The notes: generated by a model not told the origin, from the sequence alone. Counted from the first letter of the stretch, positions 46,275 through 56,304 are shown. The stretch: 64,000 nucleotides of DNA from Maribacter sp. (GCA_024643345.1 JAHENB010000003.1:62001-126000); one strand, 5' to 3'. Numbers and translations: made by a program.

Positions 46275-49070
46275 TTATTTTGGCCTGCTCATATTGTCCT
46301 TGGTCTTGTCGAAAACGTAATCAATGACTTGCTGATGACGTTTTTTGGAGCGTACCGCACTACCCGCAGCGGGGGAAGCATAAAAACGCCTTGAAGCAAC
46401 CCTTAACGTATGGGCGTCGCTAAAGTGCATCATCAAATGGCTCCAGGCACCCATATTTCGGGGTTCCTCCTGCGCCCAAACCAAATCGTCGGCATGTTTG
46501 TATTTCTTTATCATGGCCTTCATCTTGTCAGTGGGTACGGGAAACAATTGCTCGACCCGAACCAATGCGACATCATCACGGCCTTGGTCTTCCTTTACCG
46601 CCAAGAGGTCATAGTAGAACTTACCGGTACAAAAAACAAGACTTTTAACTTTGTTGACATCGGCAGCGACATCATCGATAACCTCCTGAAAACCGCCAGC
46701 AGCCAACTCCATGACCGACGAAACCGCTCTGGGATGCCTCAACAGACTTTTGGGTGTAAAAATAATCAACGGCTTTCTGAAATTTACTTTCATCTGCCTT
46801 CTCAAAATATGGAACATTTGTGCCGGCGTGGTTACATCTGCAATGTACATGTTGTCACGGGCACATAGCTGTAGGTAGCGCTCCATACGGGCAGAGGAAT
46901 GTTCGGCACCTTGGCCTTCGTAGCCATGCGGAAGTAGCATCACCAAGCCGTTTTGAAGTTTCCATTTGTCTTCGGCAGCGGAAATATACTGGTCGATCAT
47001 TATTTGTGCGCCGTTACTGAAGTCGCCAAATTGTGCTTCCCAAATGGTCAAGGTGTTCGGACTGGCCATTGCATAACCATAGTCGAACCCAACTACCCCA
47101 TATTCCGACAACAAAGAATTGTAGATCTGAAAAACGCCTTGATTTGCTGCAACGCGGTTCAAAAGCATTACTTCTTCCTCACTTTCCTCTACCTTCATTA
47201 CCGCGTGGCGGTGTGAAAAAGTACCGCGTTCAACATCCTGGCCCGACATGCGCACGCCATAACCTTCTTCCAGCAAGGAACCATAGGCCAATAATTCTCC
47301 CATTGCCCAATCGAGTTGGTCGGATTTGAAGAACATTTTCCTTCGGTCTTCCACCAATTTCTCCACTTTCCGGAGGAATTTTTTATCCTCTGGCAACTCG
47401 GTCAACACTTTCGCAATGGCTGTCAACTTCTTCTTGTCGTAGGTGGTGTCCACCGAATCCATCATTTCCCACTCCCTAACATTTTCGAAGCCCTTCCATT
47501 CGTCTGCCATAAAAGGCGTGATCACGGTCTTGGCTTCTTTACGGGAATCTTCCAGTTCGGTCTCCAGGGAATTCTTGTACTCCTCTTCCAATTTGGAAAC
47601 ATAGTTTTCATCGATGATGCCTTCCGCGATCAACTTTTCGGCGTAGATATCCCTGGGATTCTTATGCTTGGCAATGGCCTTGTAGAGCTTTGGCTGGGTG
47701 AACCTAGGTTCGTCCCCTTCATTGTGGCCATATTTTCGATACCCCAGCAAATCGATAAAGACATCGCGCTTAAAACGCATTCTATATGCCAGGGCAAAGA
47801 GCGAAGCATGTACAACGGCTTCGGGATCATCGGCATTTACGTGCAATACCGGACTTAAGGTTACCTTGCCCACATCGGTGCAGTAGGTAGAAGAACGCGC
47901 ATCCAAGTAGTTGGTGGTAAACCCAATTTGGTTATTGACGACGATATGTAGCGTGCCATTGGTTTTATAACCATCCAAAGATGCCATCTGCACCACTTCA
48001 TACACGATACCTTGGCCCGCTATGGCGGCATCGCCATGAACGACTATCGGAAGTACTTTAGAGAAATCATCAGGAAAATGGGCATCTTGCTTAGCCCTGG
48101 TGATGCCCTCAACCACGGCTCCCACAGTTTCCAAGTGGGAGGGATTGGGGGCAATGTTCATCTTTATTTTTTTGCCTTTTTCGGAAGTGCGCTCCGATGT
48201 CCAGCCCAAATGGTATTTTACATCCCCATCAAAAATCTCCTCTTCATAATCCTTGCCATCAAACTCGCTGAATATGTCCTTGGCCGATTTGCCGAAAATG
48301 TTGGTAAGCACATTGAGGCGACCCCTGTGGGCCATTCCCATGACGAACTGTTCGACGCCCATTTCCACCGCGTGCTCGACTATAGCATCAAGTGCGGGAA
48401 TCAAGGATTCGTTGCCTTCCAGGGAAAACCTTTTCTGACCTACATATTTGGTATGCAAAAAAGATTCAAAAGACACCGCTTGGTTCAGTTTCTTCAGAAT
48501 GTGCTTTTTTCTCTCAATATCATAATTTGGATGATTGTCGTTTACATTGAGCCAGTCTTGGATCCACTGTAACCTTTTCGGATTACGGAGGTACATATAT
48601 TCGACCCCAATGGCATCACAATAGATCCGTTGTAAGTGCGCTACAATCTCCTTTAAAGTGCTGGGGCCTATCCCTATGATTTCGCCAGCCTTGAAAACCG
48701 TATCGAGATCCTTGTCCGATAAGCCAAAATTTTCTAGATCAAGGGTAGGCGAGTACTGCCTGCGTTCCCTTACAGGATTGGTTTTGGTGAACAGGTGGCC
48801 CCGGCTTCGATAGCCATCGATCAAACGGATAACCTGAAATTCTTTTTGTAACGATTCCGGAATCTCTACCTGCTTTCCTTCGATTGGTGAAGTGGCACCA
48901 TTTTGACCCTGCAGGCCCAATTCTTCCAAGGTGCTCTCCGAACCAAAATCAAAACCCTGAAAAAAAGCGCGCCAACTGGGCTCAACGCTATCGGGATTCG
49001 TAAGGTACTTATCGTAAAGTTCGGCAAAGAAGGAAGTATGCGCTGTGTTTAAAAAGGAATATTTATCCAT
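46275..49070 (-). CDS. sucA: 2-oxoglutarate dehydrogenase E1
   Basis: 931 residues from the ATG at 49068-49070; a longer reading adds 18 residues without family resemblance. The N-terminal binding segment (FLNTAHTSFFAELYDKYL) leads to the thiamine-diphosphate dehydrogenase core: FVMGMAHRGRLNVL, VVHGDAAIAGQG, YRKYGHNEGDEP and LLPHGYEGQGAEHSSAR. It decarboxylates 2-oxoglutarate in the TCA cycle. A TAttTTTG box is 36-43 nt before the start. Confidence 0.96.
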   Translation of the reverse strand: MDKYSFLNTAHTSFFAELYDKYLTNPDSVEPSWRAFFQGFDFGSESTLEELGLQGQNGATSPIEGKQVEIPESLQKEFQVIRLIDGYRSRGHLFTKTNPVRERRQYSPTLDLENFGLSDKDLDTVFKAGEIIGIGPSTLKEIVAHLQRIYCDAIGVEYMYLRNPKRLQWIQDWLNVNDNHPNYDIERKKHILKKLNQAVSFESFLHTKYVGQKRFSLEGNESLIPALDAIVEHAVEMGVEQFVMGMAHRGRLNVLTNIFGKSAKDIFSEFDGKDYEEEIFDGDVKYHLGWTSERTSEKGKKIKMNIAPNPSHLETVGAVVEGITRAKQDAHFPDDFSKVLPIVVHGDAAIAGQGIVYEVVQMASLDGYKTNGTLHIVVNNQIGFTTNYLDARSSTYCTDVGKVTLSPVLHVNADDPEAVVHASLFALAYRMRFKRDVFIDLLGYRKYGHNEGDEPRFTQPKLYKAIAKHKNPRDIYAEKLIAEGIIDENYVSKLEEEYKNSLETELEDSRKEAKTVITPFMADEWKGFENVREWEMMDSVDTTYDKKKLTAIAKVLTELPEDKKFLRKVEKLVEDRRKMFFKSDQLDWAMGELLAYGSLLEEGYGVRMSGQDVERGTFSHRHAVMKVEESEEEVMLLNRVAANQGVFQIYNSLLSEYGVVGFDYGYAMASPNTLTIWEAQFGDFSNGAQIMIDQYISAAEDKWKLQNGLVMLLPHGYEGQGAEHSSARMERYLQLCARDNMYIADVTTPAQMFHILRRQMKVNFRKPLIIFTPKSLLRHPRAVSSVMELAAGGFQEVIDDVAADVNKVKSLVFCTGKFYYDLLAVKEDQGRDDVALVRVEQLFPVPTDKMKAMIKKYKHADDLVWAQEEPRNMGAWSHLMMHFSDAHTLRVASRRFYASPAAGSAVRSKKRHQQVIDYVFDKTKDNMSRPK

Positions 49071-49105
49071 AAAAAGGTTTGTCTGAATCGCCAATAAAAA
49101 TTTAT

Positions 49106-49113
49106 CAAAAATA
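49106..49113 (-). promoter_or_regulatory. Minus-10-like box of sucA
   Basis: TATTTTTG on the minus strand (plus-strand CAAAAATA). A GTTTA at a spacing of about 17 nt is a weak upstream partner. Confidence 0.45.
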
Positions 49114-49328
49114 CAATATTTCACATTTCTAAACGTATCTTAGAATGTATAATTGAAGGAACCGATAGGGGATTATGGCAATCCATCCCAAATTGTGAAG
49201 CGATTGTCCTAATTTTATGCGTATTTCGATTCGGACACTTGACAGAGCGGGTATTTCGCACCTATAGTGTATTGGAATGAATGGCGCACAATTGGATCGA
49301 TGGTCACTAAAACGATAGAAAAACCCAT

Positions 49329-49859
49329 ATGAATCATTCTCATAAAAATCCTGGAATTGTTTTATGTAGCATCATTTTATTTATGGTCACCACATGGGGA
49401 ACAGCGCAAAACTTAGTACGTAACAACCAGTTCTGGGAACATGTTCGTTATGGGGGCGGTTTGGGCTTGGGATTCACCAATGGCGGATTTAATGCCTCCA
49501 TATCGCCAAGTGCGATTTACCAATTCAATTCTCAATTCGCAACTGGAATTAGTCTGAGCTTCAATTACGCCAAGTTCAACGACGACAAGTTCATCGCCTA
49601 TGGCGGCAGTTTGCTCTCGCTTTATAGTCCGCTCCCTTTCCTTCAACTCTCGGGAGAATTGGAACAATTGCGCATCAATCGGGAACTCGCTACCTTTTCA
49701 GGCACCCTAAAAGATAATTATTGGTCGCCGGCCTTGTTTCTTGGACTTGGCTACAGCAATCAAAACGTTACCTTTGGAATCCGTTATGATGTGCTCTATG
49801 ACGAAAATAAAAGCATCTATGCAAATGCCTGGATGCCCTTCGTAAGGGTCTATTTTTAG
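49329..49859 (+). CDS. Small exported barrel protein beside sucA
   Basis: 176 residues. Signal peptide ending TTWGTAQ, then short strand-like repeats (YGGGLGLGFTNGGFNASISPSAIYQF) that suggest an eight-strand outer-membrane barrel. Close relatives in flavobacteria are often labelled alpha-ketoglutarate decarboxylase, most likely by spill-over from the neighbouring sucA; nothing in the sequence supports an enzyme. It diverges from sucA with 258 bp between starts. Function unknown. Confidence 0.75.
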   Translation: MNHSHKNPGIVLCSIILFMVTTWGTAQNLVRNNQFWEHVRYGGGLGLGFTNGGFNASISPSAIYQFNSQFATGISLSFNYAKFNDDKFIAYGGSLLSLYSPLPFLQLSGELEQLRINRELATFSGTLKDNYWSPALFLGLGYSNQNVTFGIRYDVLYDENKSIYANAWMPFVRVYF

Positions 49860-50057
49860 CGCTATTGCCTTCCTCCAAGGCAACATGCCAACCAATGGAA
49901 AGGCCATTTGCCCAATCGTTCGGTTCCTCATTGGGCAGGATATCTTTAGACTATTGTCCTAAAAAGCGTACCTTTTATCGCGGCGATTTCGAGGTTGCTG
50001 TTTTATCGCTTACTTTTCATCGAAATGTGCTTAATCCCCAAAAACGGCAATTCAACC

Positions 50058-52058
50058 ATGACGCCATACATTCCCGCAAAAGCAAAGTTGATGAATTTAA
50101 AGATCATGATCTTCATCTTATGCGGTTTCGGAGCCCATGCCCAACAGGTCGGTGATTTCATCTCTATCGAACCTGCCGGTCAAACCAGTGAATTTATAAT
50201 TCCGTCGACCCATAGGTTCCAGAAGATCATCGAGACGGGCGACCCTTTGACACAAGGGGGCACCCTTCCTACAAACAATGATTTTACCGGCTACGTGCCC
50301 ATTGGCGGCAGCAGTACCAACGGCTATCTGAGCATCAATGCGGAGACCGCACCAGGTGGCGTAAGCATATTGGACATCAACTATGATAACACCACCAAGC
50401 TTTGGCAAACGACTTTTTCGCAAGCCGTAAGTTTCAGTGGCTTTGGCCCTTTCGGGACCATAGCCAACTGCTCCGGTACCGTTACGCCCTGGAATACCAT
50501 CATAAGTTGCGAAGAGATCACAAGTTTGGAATTGGAAAATAGTCAAGGCTTGCCAAGAGATCTTAATGGTGATGGCTATGATGACTTCGGTTGGTGCATA
50601 GAAATAGATCCGGTTACCAAAACCGTTATCGACAAAAGATGGGCACTGGGCAATTTTAAACACGAAAATATTGTCATTCACAGTAATCATCGAACGGTTT
50701 ACGAAGGTGCAGATGCGAGCGTTGGTTATTTGTACAAATTTGTGGCAGACAATGCTCAGGATTTGGGCAGTGGGGCACTATTCGTGTACCAAGGGTCTAA
50801 AAACGGACCCGGAAATTGGATTCCGATCAACAATAGCACACAAGCCGAACGAAATACCACTGTAGCGCAAAGTGCGGCAGTAAATGCTACAGCATTCAAC
50901 GGGATAGAAGATGTTGAAATCGGACCAGACGGCTGGATCTATTTTGCCGTGAAAAATGAAAGCCAGGTGTATCGATTTTTGGATTCAGACCCTATCACAG
51001 GGACAACGGTAGCCCAAATGGAAACCTTTGTGGGCAATAGGGCTTATACCATCGACCACCCAAACGGCACTACCAACGTCAACTGGGGTGCTGGAAATGA
51101 CAATCTTGCCTTTGATGGAGAAGGCAATTTATGGGTATTACAAGATGGCGGAACCCAAAATTATATTTGGGTGGTGGCCAATAATCATACCCAAGCTTCC
51201 CCGAAAGTGAGGATCTTTGGAAATACTCCGTTGGGTTCCGAACCCACTGGAATTACCTTTTCGCCCGATTACCGTTTTCTTTTTATGTCGATACAACATC
51301 CAAACGGGAGCAACAACAGTTCCCAAATCGATGCGGCCGGAAATTCCGTACTATTCAACAAAGCAACTACTTTGGTCTTGGCACGAAATGAAAATTTAGG
51401 CGCAGCAACAAACGTTTGGTATTTGGACGCCGATGGTGACGGATTTGCCACTGCGAGCACCGTTTTGAGCGTTTCAAATCCAGGACAGGGCTATACCACC
51501 AACGTTTTGCCCACCACAGACTGTAACGACAACGATCCAGCGATCAACCCATCAACGGTTTGGTACCTCGACGCCGACGGCGACGGCTATGCCGATCCGA
51601 CCACCTTGGACAGCTGTGCGAATCCGGGCAATGGCTATACCACGACCGTTTTGCCGACCACCGACTGCGACGATAATGATGGCGGGGTAAACACCACTAC
51701 ATTATGGTACCTCGATCTGAATGGTGATGGCTATGCCGATACCATTCCCTTGACCAGTTGTTCCAGTCCGGGCGAAGGTTATTCAACCGAAGAATTACCA
51801 TTGGAGCCAGCCCCGCAGCTAGGGATGACCCTATATCCCAATCCTTCATTCGGAAGTTTTTTAATAAAAATGGAAAAACAGTACCGTCAGCTGGAAGTCT
51901 CTGTGTCTATGGCATCGAACCAATCTGTTTTCCAAAAAATCTTTTTTGAGACCAAGGAAATTGACATCGATTTATCCGCTCTAAGTTCCGGGATTTACTT
52001 CCTGCAACTTACCTCTGAGGGAAACGCTCTTGGAAGTTTTAAGGTCATCCGAAAATAG
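50058..52058 (+). CDS. Secreted DUF839/PhoX-like protein with calcium-type repeats and type IX sorting domain
   Basis: 666 residues from the ATG at 50058; an ATG at 50091 gives a shorter but equally good signal peptide (ending GAHA). The central 400 residues are a beta-propeller-like DUF839/PhoX domain, with GIEDVEIGPDGWIYFAVKNESQ and NLAFDGEGNLWVLQDGG; PhoX relatives are Ca2+/Fe-dependent phosphatases, but I did not trace every metal ligand. Three 48-residue repeats with DADGDGYAD and CDDND/CNDND follow, then the type IX sorting domain from LTLYPNP-like MTLYPNPSFGSF to SSGIYFLQL. Exported across both membranes and likely surface-attached. Confidence 0.85.
   Translation: MTPYIPAKAKLMNLKIMIFILCGFGAHAQQVGDFISIEPAGQTSEFIIPSTHRFQKIIETGDPLTQGGTLPTNNDFTGYVPIGGSSTNGYLSINAETAPGGVSILDINYDNTTKLWQTTFSQAVSFSGFGPFGTIANCSGTVTPWNTIISCEEITSLELENSQGLPRDLNGDGYDDFGWCIEIDPVTKTVIDKRWALGNFKHENIVIHSNHRTVYEGADASVGYLYKFVADNAQDLGSGALFVYQGSKNGPGNWIPINNSTQAERNTTVAQSAAVNATAFNGIEDVEIGPDGWIYFAVKNESQVYRFLDSDPITGTTVAQMETFVGNRAYTIDHPNGTTNVNWGAGNDNLAFDGEGNLWVLQDGGTQNYIWVVANNHTQASPKVRIFGNTPLGSEPTGITFSPDYRFLFMSIQHPNGSNNSSQIDAAGNSVLFNKATTLVLARNENLGAATNVWYLDADGDGFATASTVLSVSNPGQGYTTNVLPTTDCNDNDPAINPSTVWYLDADGDGYADPTTLDSCANPGNGYTTTVLPTTDCDDNDGGVNTTTLWYLDLNGDGYADTIPLTSCSSPGEGYSTEELPLEPAPQLGMTLYPNPSFGSFLIKMEKQYRQLEVSVSMASNQSVFQKIFFETKEIDIDLSALSSGIYFLQLTSEGNALGSFKVIRK
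51414..51800 (+). repeat. Tandem 144-bp repeat coding calcium-type motifs
   Basis: Repeat units begin at 51414, 51558 and 51702, spaced exactly 144 bp. Each encodes WYLDxxGDGxA, then a Cys-x-NPGxGYTT stretch; the first two end in DCxDND. The third unit lacks the last part. Units 1 and 2 are more alike than either is to 3. Confidence 0.85.
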
Positions 52059-52114
52059 CGCTCCCCTGACAATCCTAAATATGCGTTTCATCAACTTCAG
52101 GGAACTGGACAGAA

Positions 52115-52471
52115 TTATGATCCATGCCGCTCTTTCAGCCAAACTTTTTGAAGTTCCCTTTTCAATATCAAAAAAGAAACCTGCTCAGCAACTTCGACAA
52201 CGTCGGTCACTTGAATTTCCTTAAAAGCTTTTTCCGGAACGTCGACGACATAGAGCAGATTGAGATAATCTGAAAAACGTTCCATAATCAAATAATAGAT
52301 TTTTTCGTGCAAGATCGTCCTCAACTGCTCAGGAACGATATCCATTTGGAAATCGACCTGGACATTGGCCAAACCGAAATCCTTAGCTAACTGTACCACT
52401 AATTTTTGATACAATCGCGATTTAATGGCATCTTGAAGTAAGACGGTGCTATTGGGAAAATTCGAAAGCAT
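52115..52471 (-). CDS. Hypothetical protein of 118 residues
   Basis: I do not recognise this protein. It is an alpha/beta-looking, cytoplasmic protein (no signal or membrane segment) with two runs of hydrophobic residues (KIYYLIMERFSDYLNLLYVVDVPE) and a basic C-terminus. Codon use is like its neighbours, and the frame is conserved enough to look coding. The start is the ATG at 52469-52471. It converges with the PhoX-like gene. Confidence 0.6.
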   Translation of the reverse strand: MLSNFPNSTVLLQDAIKSRLYQKLVVQLAKDFGLANVQVDFQMDIVPEQLRTILHEKIYYLIMERFSDYLNLLYVVDVPEKAFKEIQVTDVVEVAEQVSFLILKRELQKVWLKERHGS

Positions 52472-52567
52472 AGTAGATGTACGTTAAGGACAATGATTTG
52501 GTTTATCCTTGAAATGTGGCACCCCTAAAGGAAACCGGTCAAAATAAGTACAACCAGACTTCACCTC

Positions 52568-52598
52568 CCGCTTTCATGGCTTGAAGCCATGAAAGCGG
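52568..52598. repeat. 31-nt perfect palindrome
   Basis: The two 15-nt arms 52568-52582 and 52584-52598 are exact reverse complements around a single central base. It lies between the unrecognised 118-residue gene and the 3' end of the amidohydrolase gene, both minus strand. No T-run follows on either strand, so it is not a standard terminator; a REP-like repeat is possible. Confidence 0.8.
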
Positions 52599-52641
52599 CA
52601 AAGCCAATACATGGGACCATATGGAAAGGAAACTATAGAAT

Positions 52642-53916
52642 CTATCCTTTGTAAACAACTCCGTTTTTCATCACAAAGACCACATTTTCCAACGTCTTAA
52701 CATCGGTTTCGGGATTTTCCCCGACTGCAATGATGTCGGCCAAAAAACCTTCTTTCAACTGGCCGAGTTCAGTTGCCATACCCAATAGCAAAGCATTGGT
52801 AACGGTCGCGGCTTTTAACGATTCCATAACCGGAATACCGGCCTCCAACAAATAGTTGAATTCAATGGCGTTCTGACCATGTGGAAATACTCCGGCATCG
52901 GTGCCAAAGGCCATGGGAACCCCTTTTTTATATGCCCTTGAAATCGTCGCTTGGTGTTTAGGGCCGATCTCCAACGCTTTTTGGGCAACCACTTCCGGAA
53001 AAAATCCGGGTACTTTGGCCTTCTCCGCAACCTGTATGCCCGCACTGATGGTAGGCACTAAATAGCATTGGTGCTTTTTCATCAATTCCATGGTTTCCTC
53101 GCTCATCAACGTACCGTGCTCAATCGTATTCACGCCTCCCAAAACGGCCAATTTCATCCCCTCATCACCGTGGGCATGGGCGGCCACCATAAAACCATAA
53201 TCTTTGGCAGTGGAGGTTATCGCCTGTATTTCTTCTAAGGTAAACTGCGGATTTTGACCGCTTTTCGCCACGCTCAGTACCCCGCCCGTTGCGGTGATCT
53301 TGATCAAATCGGCCCCATTTTTATAACGCTGCCGAACCGCTTTCCTGCCATCATCCGCCGAATTCACCACTCCTTCTTTGGGCCCTGGATCGCCCATCAG
53401 ATCCTTGCGCATACCGTTGGTTGGGTCGGCATGCCCTCCCGTAGTGGCCAGAGTCTTGCCAGCAGTGAAAATCCGGGGGCCATCTACAGATCCTTTGTTA
53501 ATGGCGTTGCGAAGGGAAATGTTGACTCCGGAACCCCCTAAATCCCTGACCGTTGTAAAACCGGCCATTAAGGTACGTTTTGCATACACTGTGGCCTGAA
53601 GTGCCACATCGGCCTCATTATCGGTAAATCGTTTGATATAAGTCTGTGGATTGAATTCAGATTCGATATGCACGTGCATATCGATAAGTCCCGGAAGTAC
53701 CGTTTTGGATTTTAGGTCTATGGCTTGATCGTTCGGCCCAGGGGAGAGATAACCGTTGCTTATGTTCTTTATCCTATCCGCCGAAATAACAATCGTTTTT
53801 TCCTTTAGCACTTCCCCGGTCCGGGTGTCGATTAGGCTTCCGCAGTGTAGATACGTATCCTGGGCCACGCTTGGAAGAAAGGCCAAAAACGCAAAAAGAA
53901 GTACCAATTTTTTCAT
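52642..53916 (-). CDS. Exported amidohydrolase (imidazolonepropionase-like)
   Basis: 424 residues with a signal peptide (ending FLPSVAQ). The amidohydrolase metal motifs are complete: DMHVHIE, a likely carboxylated Lys in DLIKITATGG, AAHAHG, TIEHGT and GTDAG. It resembles Xaa-Pro dipeptidase/prolidase-like or imidazolonepropionase-like members of the family. The export signal argues for a peptide or amide scavenging role in the periplasm rather than histidine degradation. Single gene. Confidence 0.88.
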   Translation of the reverse strand: MKKLVLLFAFLAFLPSVAQDTYLHCGSLIDTRTGEVLKEKTIVISADRIKNISNGYLSPGPNDQAIDLKSKTVLPGLIDMHVHIESEFNPQTYIKRFTDNEADVALQATVYAKRTLMAGFTTVRDLGGSGVNISLRNAINKGSVDGPRIFTAGKTLATTGGHADPTNGMRKDLMGDPGPKEGVVNSADDGRKAVRQRYKNGADLIKITATGGVLSVAKSGQNPQFTLEEIQAITSTAKDYGFMVAAHAHGDEGMKLAVLGGVNTIEHGTLMSEETMELMKKHQCYLVPTISAGIQVAEKAKVPGFFPEVVAQKALEIGPKHQATISRAYKKGVPMAFGTDAGVFPHGQNAIEFNYLLEAGIPVMESLKAATVTNALLLGMATELGQLKEGFLADIIAVGENPETDVKTLENVVFVMKNGVVYKG

Positions 53917-53998
53917 GGGTCAAGGTTTAGTCCAACAAAATAAGGAGAAATTTGCACAATTGCCCCATTACTAAAACCTTTGTTCTTTATGCAGGAAA

Positions 53999-55015
53999 CT
54001 ACCCCCTGATCTTGCGTTCCCAATCCCAGGCCGACTTCATAGCTTGATCCAATGTAAACTGGGCCTTCCAACCCAAGACCTTGTTCGCTTTTGTGGTATC
54101 GGCATAAGCACTTACAATGTCCCCGGGGCGGCGGTCTACGATTTTGTAGTTTAATTTTAACCCGGATACCCGCTCAAAACTTTTAATGACTTCTAGGACC
54201 GAACTCCCCTTCCCAGTACCCACATTGTAGAACTCGTAATTATTACTGTTTTTTGCATCCAGAAGACGTTTTAAGGCAACGACATGGGCCTTGGCCAAAT
54301 CGACTACATGGATATAGTCGCGTATACAAGTACCGTCCGCTGTGGGGTAATCATCGCCAAAAACCGATAATTGTTCTCGGATCCCCATTGCGGTCTGGGT
54401 GATGAAAGGCACCAGATTTTGAGGGATTCCGATGGGCAATTCGCCTATTTCTGCACTAGGGTGGGCCCCCATGGGATTGAAATAACGAAGCGCTATAGCA
54501 TTGAGTCCCGGAGTTACCTTGCAGGTATCCGATATGATCTCTTCCCCGATCTGTTTGGTATTGCCATAGGGCGACTCTGCCGGTTTCACAGGGGCATCTT
54601 CGGTTATGGGCATTTTATCGGCCTGGCCATAAACGGTACAGGAGGAACTGAAGATAAAACTCGACCGGGGTTTTTTGGAAAGTTCCTGTAAGAGATACAC
54701 CAAAGTGGCGATGTTATTTTCATAATACAGCAACGGATTGGTCACGCTTTCCCCCACTGCCTTGGAGGCCGCAAAATGGATAACCCCTTCTATTTCGGCA
54801 TGTCTTTTGAAGAAATCTTGTACTTTCAACTTATCCCTGAGGTCCATTTTTTCAAAAATAGGGGCCTTCCGTGTAATCGAGGCAATACCCTTCAACACCT
54901 CTTCAGACGAATTGGAACAATCATCGACGATTACCACTTCAAAGCCCTGCTCCTGAAGTTCTACTACGGTATGGGAACCAATAAATCCAAGGCCTCCGGT
55001 TACAAGTATTTTCAT
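53999..55015 (-). CDS. galE: UDP-glucose 4-epimerase
   Basis: 338-residue NAD-dependent short-chain dehydrogenase. TGGLGFIGSH binds NAD, SSSCTVYG supplies the catalytic Ser, and SPYGNTK holds the Tyr-x3-Lys pair. It interconverts UDP-glucose and UDP-galactose. It lies 42 nt downstream of the DegT aminotransferase gene on the same strand, so both probably serve envelope sugar synthesis. Confidence 0.94.
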   Translation of the reverse strand: MKILVTGGLGFIGSHTVVELQEQGFEVVIVDDCSNSSEEVLKGIASITRKAPIFEKMDLRDKLKVQDFFKRHAEIEGVIHFAASKAVGESVTNPLLYYENNIATLVYLLQELSKKPRSSFIFSSSCTVYGQADKMPITEDAPVKPAESPYGNTKQIGEEIISDTCKVTPGLNAIALRYFNPMGAHPSAEIGELPIGIPQNLVPFITQTAMGIREQLSVFGDDYPTADGTCIRDYIHVVDLAKAHVVALKRLLDAKNSNNYEFYNVGTGKGSSVLEVIKSFERVSGLKLNYKIVDRRPGDIVSAYADTTKANKVLGWKAQFTLDQAMKSAWDWERKIRG

Positions 55016-55057
55016 AATAAATAAAGGTTAGGCGCCAAAACTAATGATAACCAACGG

Positions 55058-56212
55058 TTATCCGTTTACAAAACCGATGATAGAATCGGTAATATGGGCA
55101 ATCTGTTCGTCATCGAGCTCGGTATGCATGGGCAGCGAAATTACTTCCCGTACCAAGCGATTGGTCACCGGAAAATCGCTTTCCGCATAGCGGTCATCTG
55201 TATACGCTTTTTGTTGGTGCAAGGGAATGGGATAATAAACCCCACATGGGATTCCCTTTTCATTAAGATATTTCACAAGGGCGTCGCGTTTGCCATTGGT
55301 TATTTTAAGGGTGTATTGATGGAATACATGACAGTCACAACTGGCACAAATGCCCTCACAGCCATTCACCGTTTTGGGCACCACGATATGTGCCTGATTG
55401 GCGAAGGCCCTTGAATATTTTCGCGCCGCTTCCCTTCTGCGATTTCCATATTCATCGAGTTTTGGCAACTTGGCGCGCAACACGGCCGCTTGTATCGAAT
55501 CCAATCTTGAATTGACCCCTACCACATCATGATGGTATCGCTCGTACATACCATGGTTGACAATGCCCCGTATCATATGGGCCAAATCATCATCATTCGT
55601 AAAGATTGCCCCCCCATCGCCATAGGCGCCCAAATTCTTCGATGGAAAAAAAGAGGTAGCGGCCACATGCCCCATGGTACCCGCTTTTTGTTTTTTGCCG
55701 TCGTCAAAAGTGTAGTTGGCCCCGATCGCCTGGGCATTGTCTTCAATCACATATAAATCATGTTTTGCCGCCAAATCCAAGAGGGTATCCATATCGGCGC
55801 ACTGTCCGAAAAGATGAACCGGGACAATGGCCCTTGTTCTTGGGGTAATGGCACGTTCAACCGCTTTCACATTGATATTGAAGGTGTCGGGATCTACATC
55901 AACCAAAACGGGGGTCAACTGTAGCAGGGCAATCACCTCAACAGTGGCGGCAAAGGTAAAATCGGCGGTGATGACCTCATCACCGGGCCGAAGCCCCAAG
56001 CCCATCATCGCAATTTGAAGTGCATCGGTACCGTTGGCGCAGGGAATAACATGTTTCACCCCAAGGTAGGTTTCCAGCTCTTTTTGAAATGCATGTACCT
56101 CCGGGCCATTTATAAATGCGGAGGTTTCCATAATATTGGCGATGGAAGCATCGATTTGTTGCTTGATGCCTTTGTATTGGCCACTAAGGTCGACCATTTG
56201 GATTTTCCTCAT
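55058..56212 (-). CDS. DegT/DnrJ/EryC1/StrS sugar aminotransferase
   Basis: 384 residues, PLP-dependent. The Schiff-base lysine is in ATSFFPSKNLGAYGDGG. Early motifs CANGTDALQIAMMGLGLRPGDEV and the DVDPDTFN stretch fit the family. Close relatives make 3-amino or 4-amino UDP-sugars for lipopolysaccharide. It is first of a two-gene unit with galE and diverges from waaA by 92 bp. Confidence 0.92.
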   Translation of the reverse strand: MRKIQMVDLSGQYKGIKQQIDASIANIMETSAFINGPEVHAFQKELETYLGVKHVIPCANGTDALQIAMMGLGLRPGDEVITADFTFAATVEVIALLQLTPVLVDVDPDTFNINVKAVERAITPRTRAIVPVHLFGQCADMDTLLDLAAKHDLYVIEDNAQAIGANYTFDDGKKQKAGTMGHVAATSFFPSKNLGAYGDGGAIFTNDDDLAHMIRGIVNHGMYERYHHDVVGVNSRLDSIQAAVLRAKLPKLDEYGNRRREAARKYSRAFANQAHIVVPKTVNGCEGICASCDCHVFHQYTLKITNGKRDALVKYLNEKGIPCGVYYPIPLHQQKAYTDDRYAESDFPVTNRLVREVISLPMHTELDDEQIAHITDSIIGFVNG

Positions 56213-56304
56213 GAAAAGATTTTAATTCTGTTGGCACAAAAATACGAAACCACAGAGAATGAATCTGTCGAAAGAAGCGTATTTTAGCCGCAAATAATGC
56301 CAAA

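Noticed and set aside
51414..51800. Possible CRISPR-like array
   Set aside because: The repeats are 144 bp, coding and in frame within a secreted protein; there are no short spacer-repeat units.
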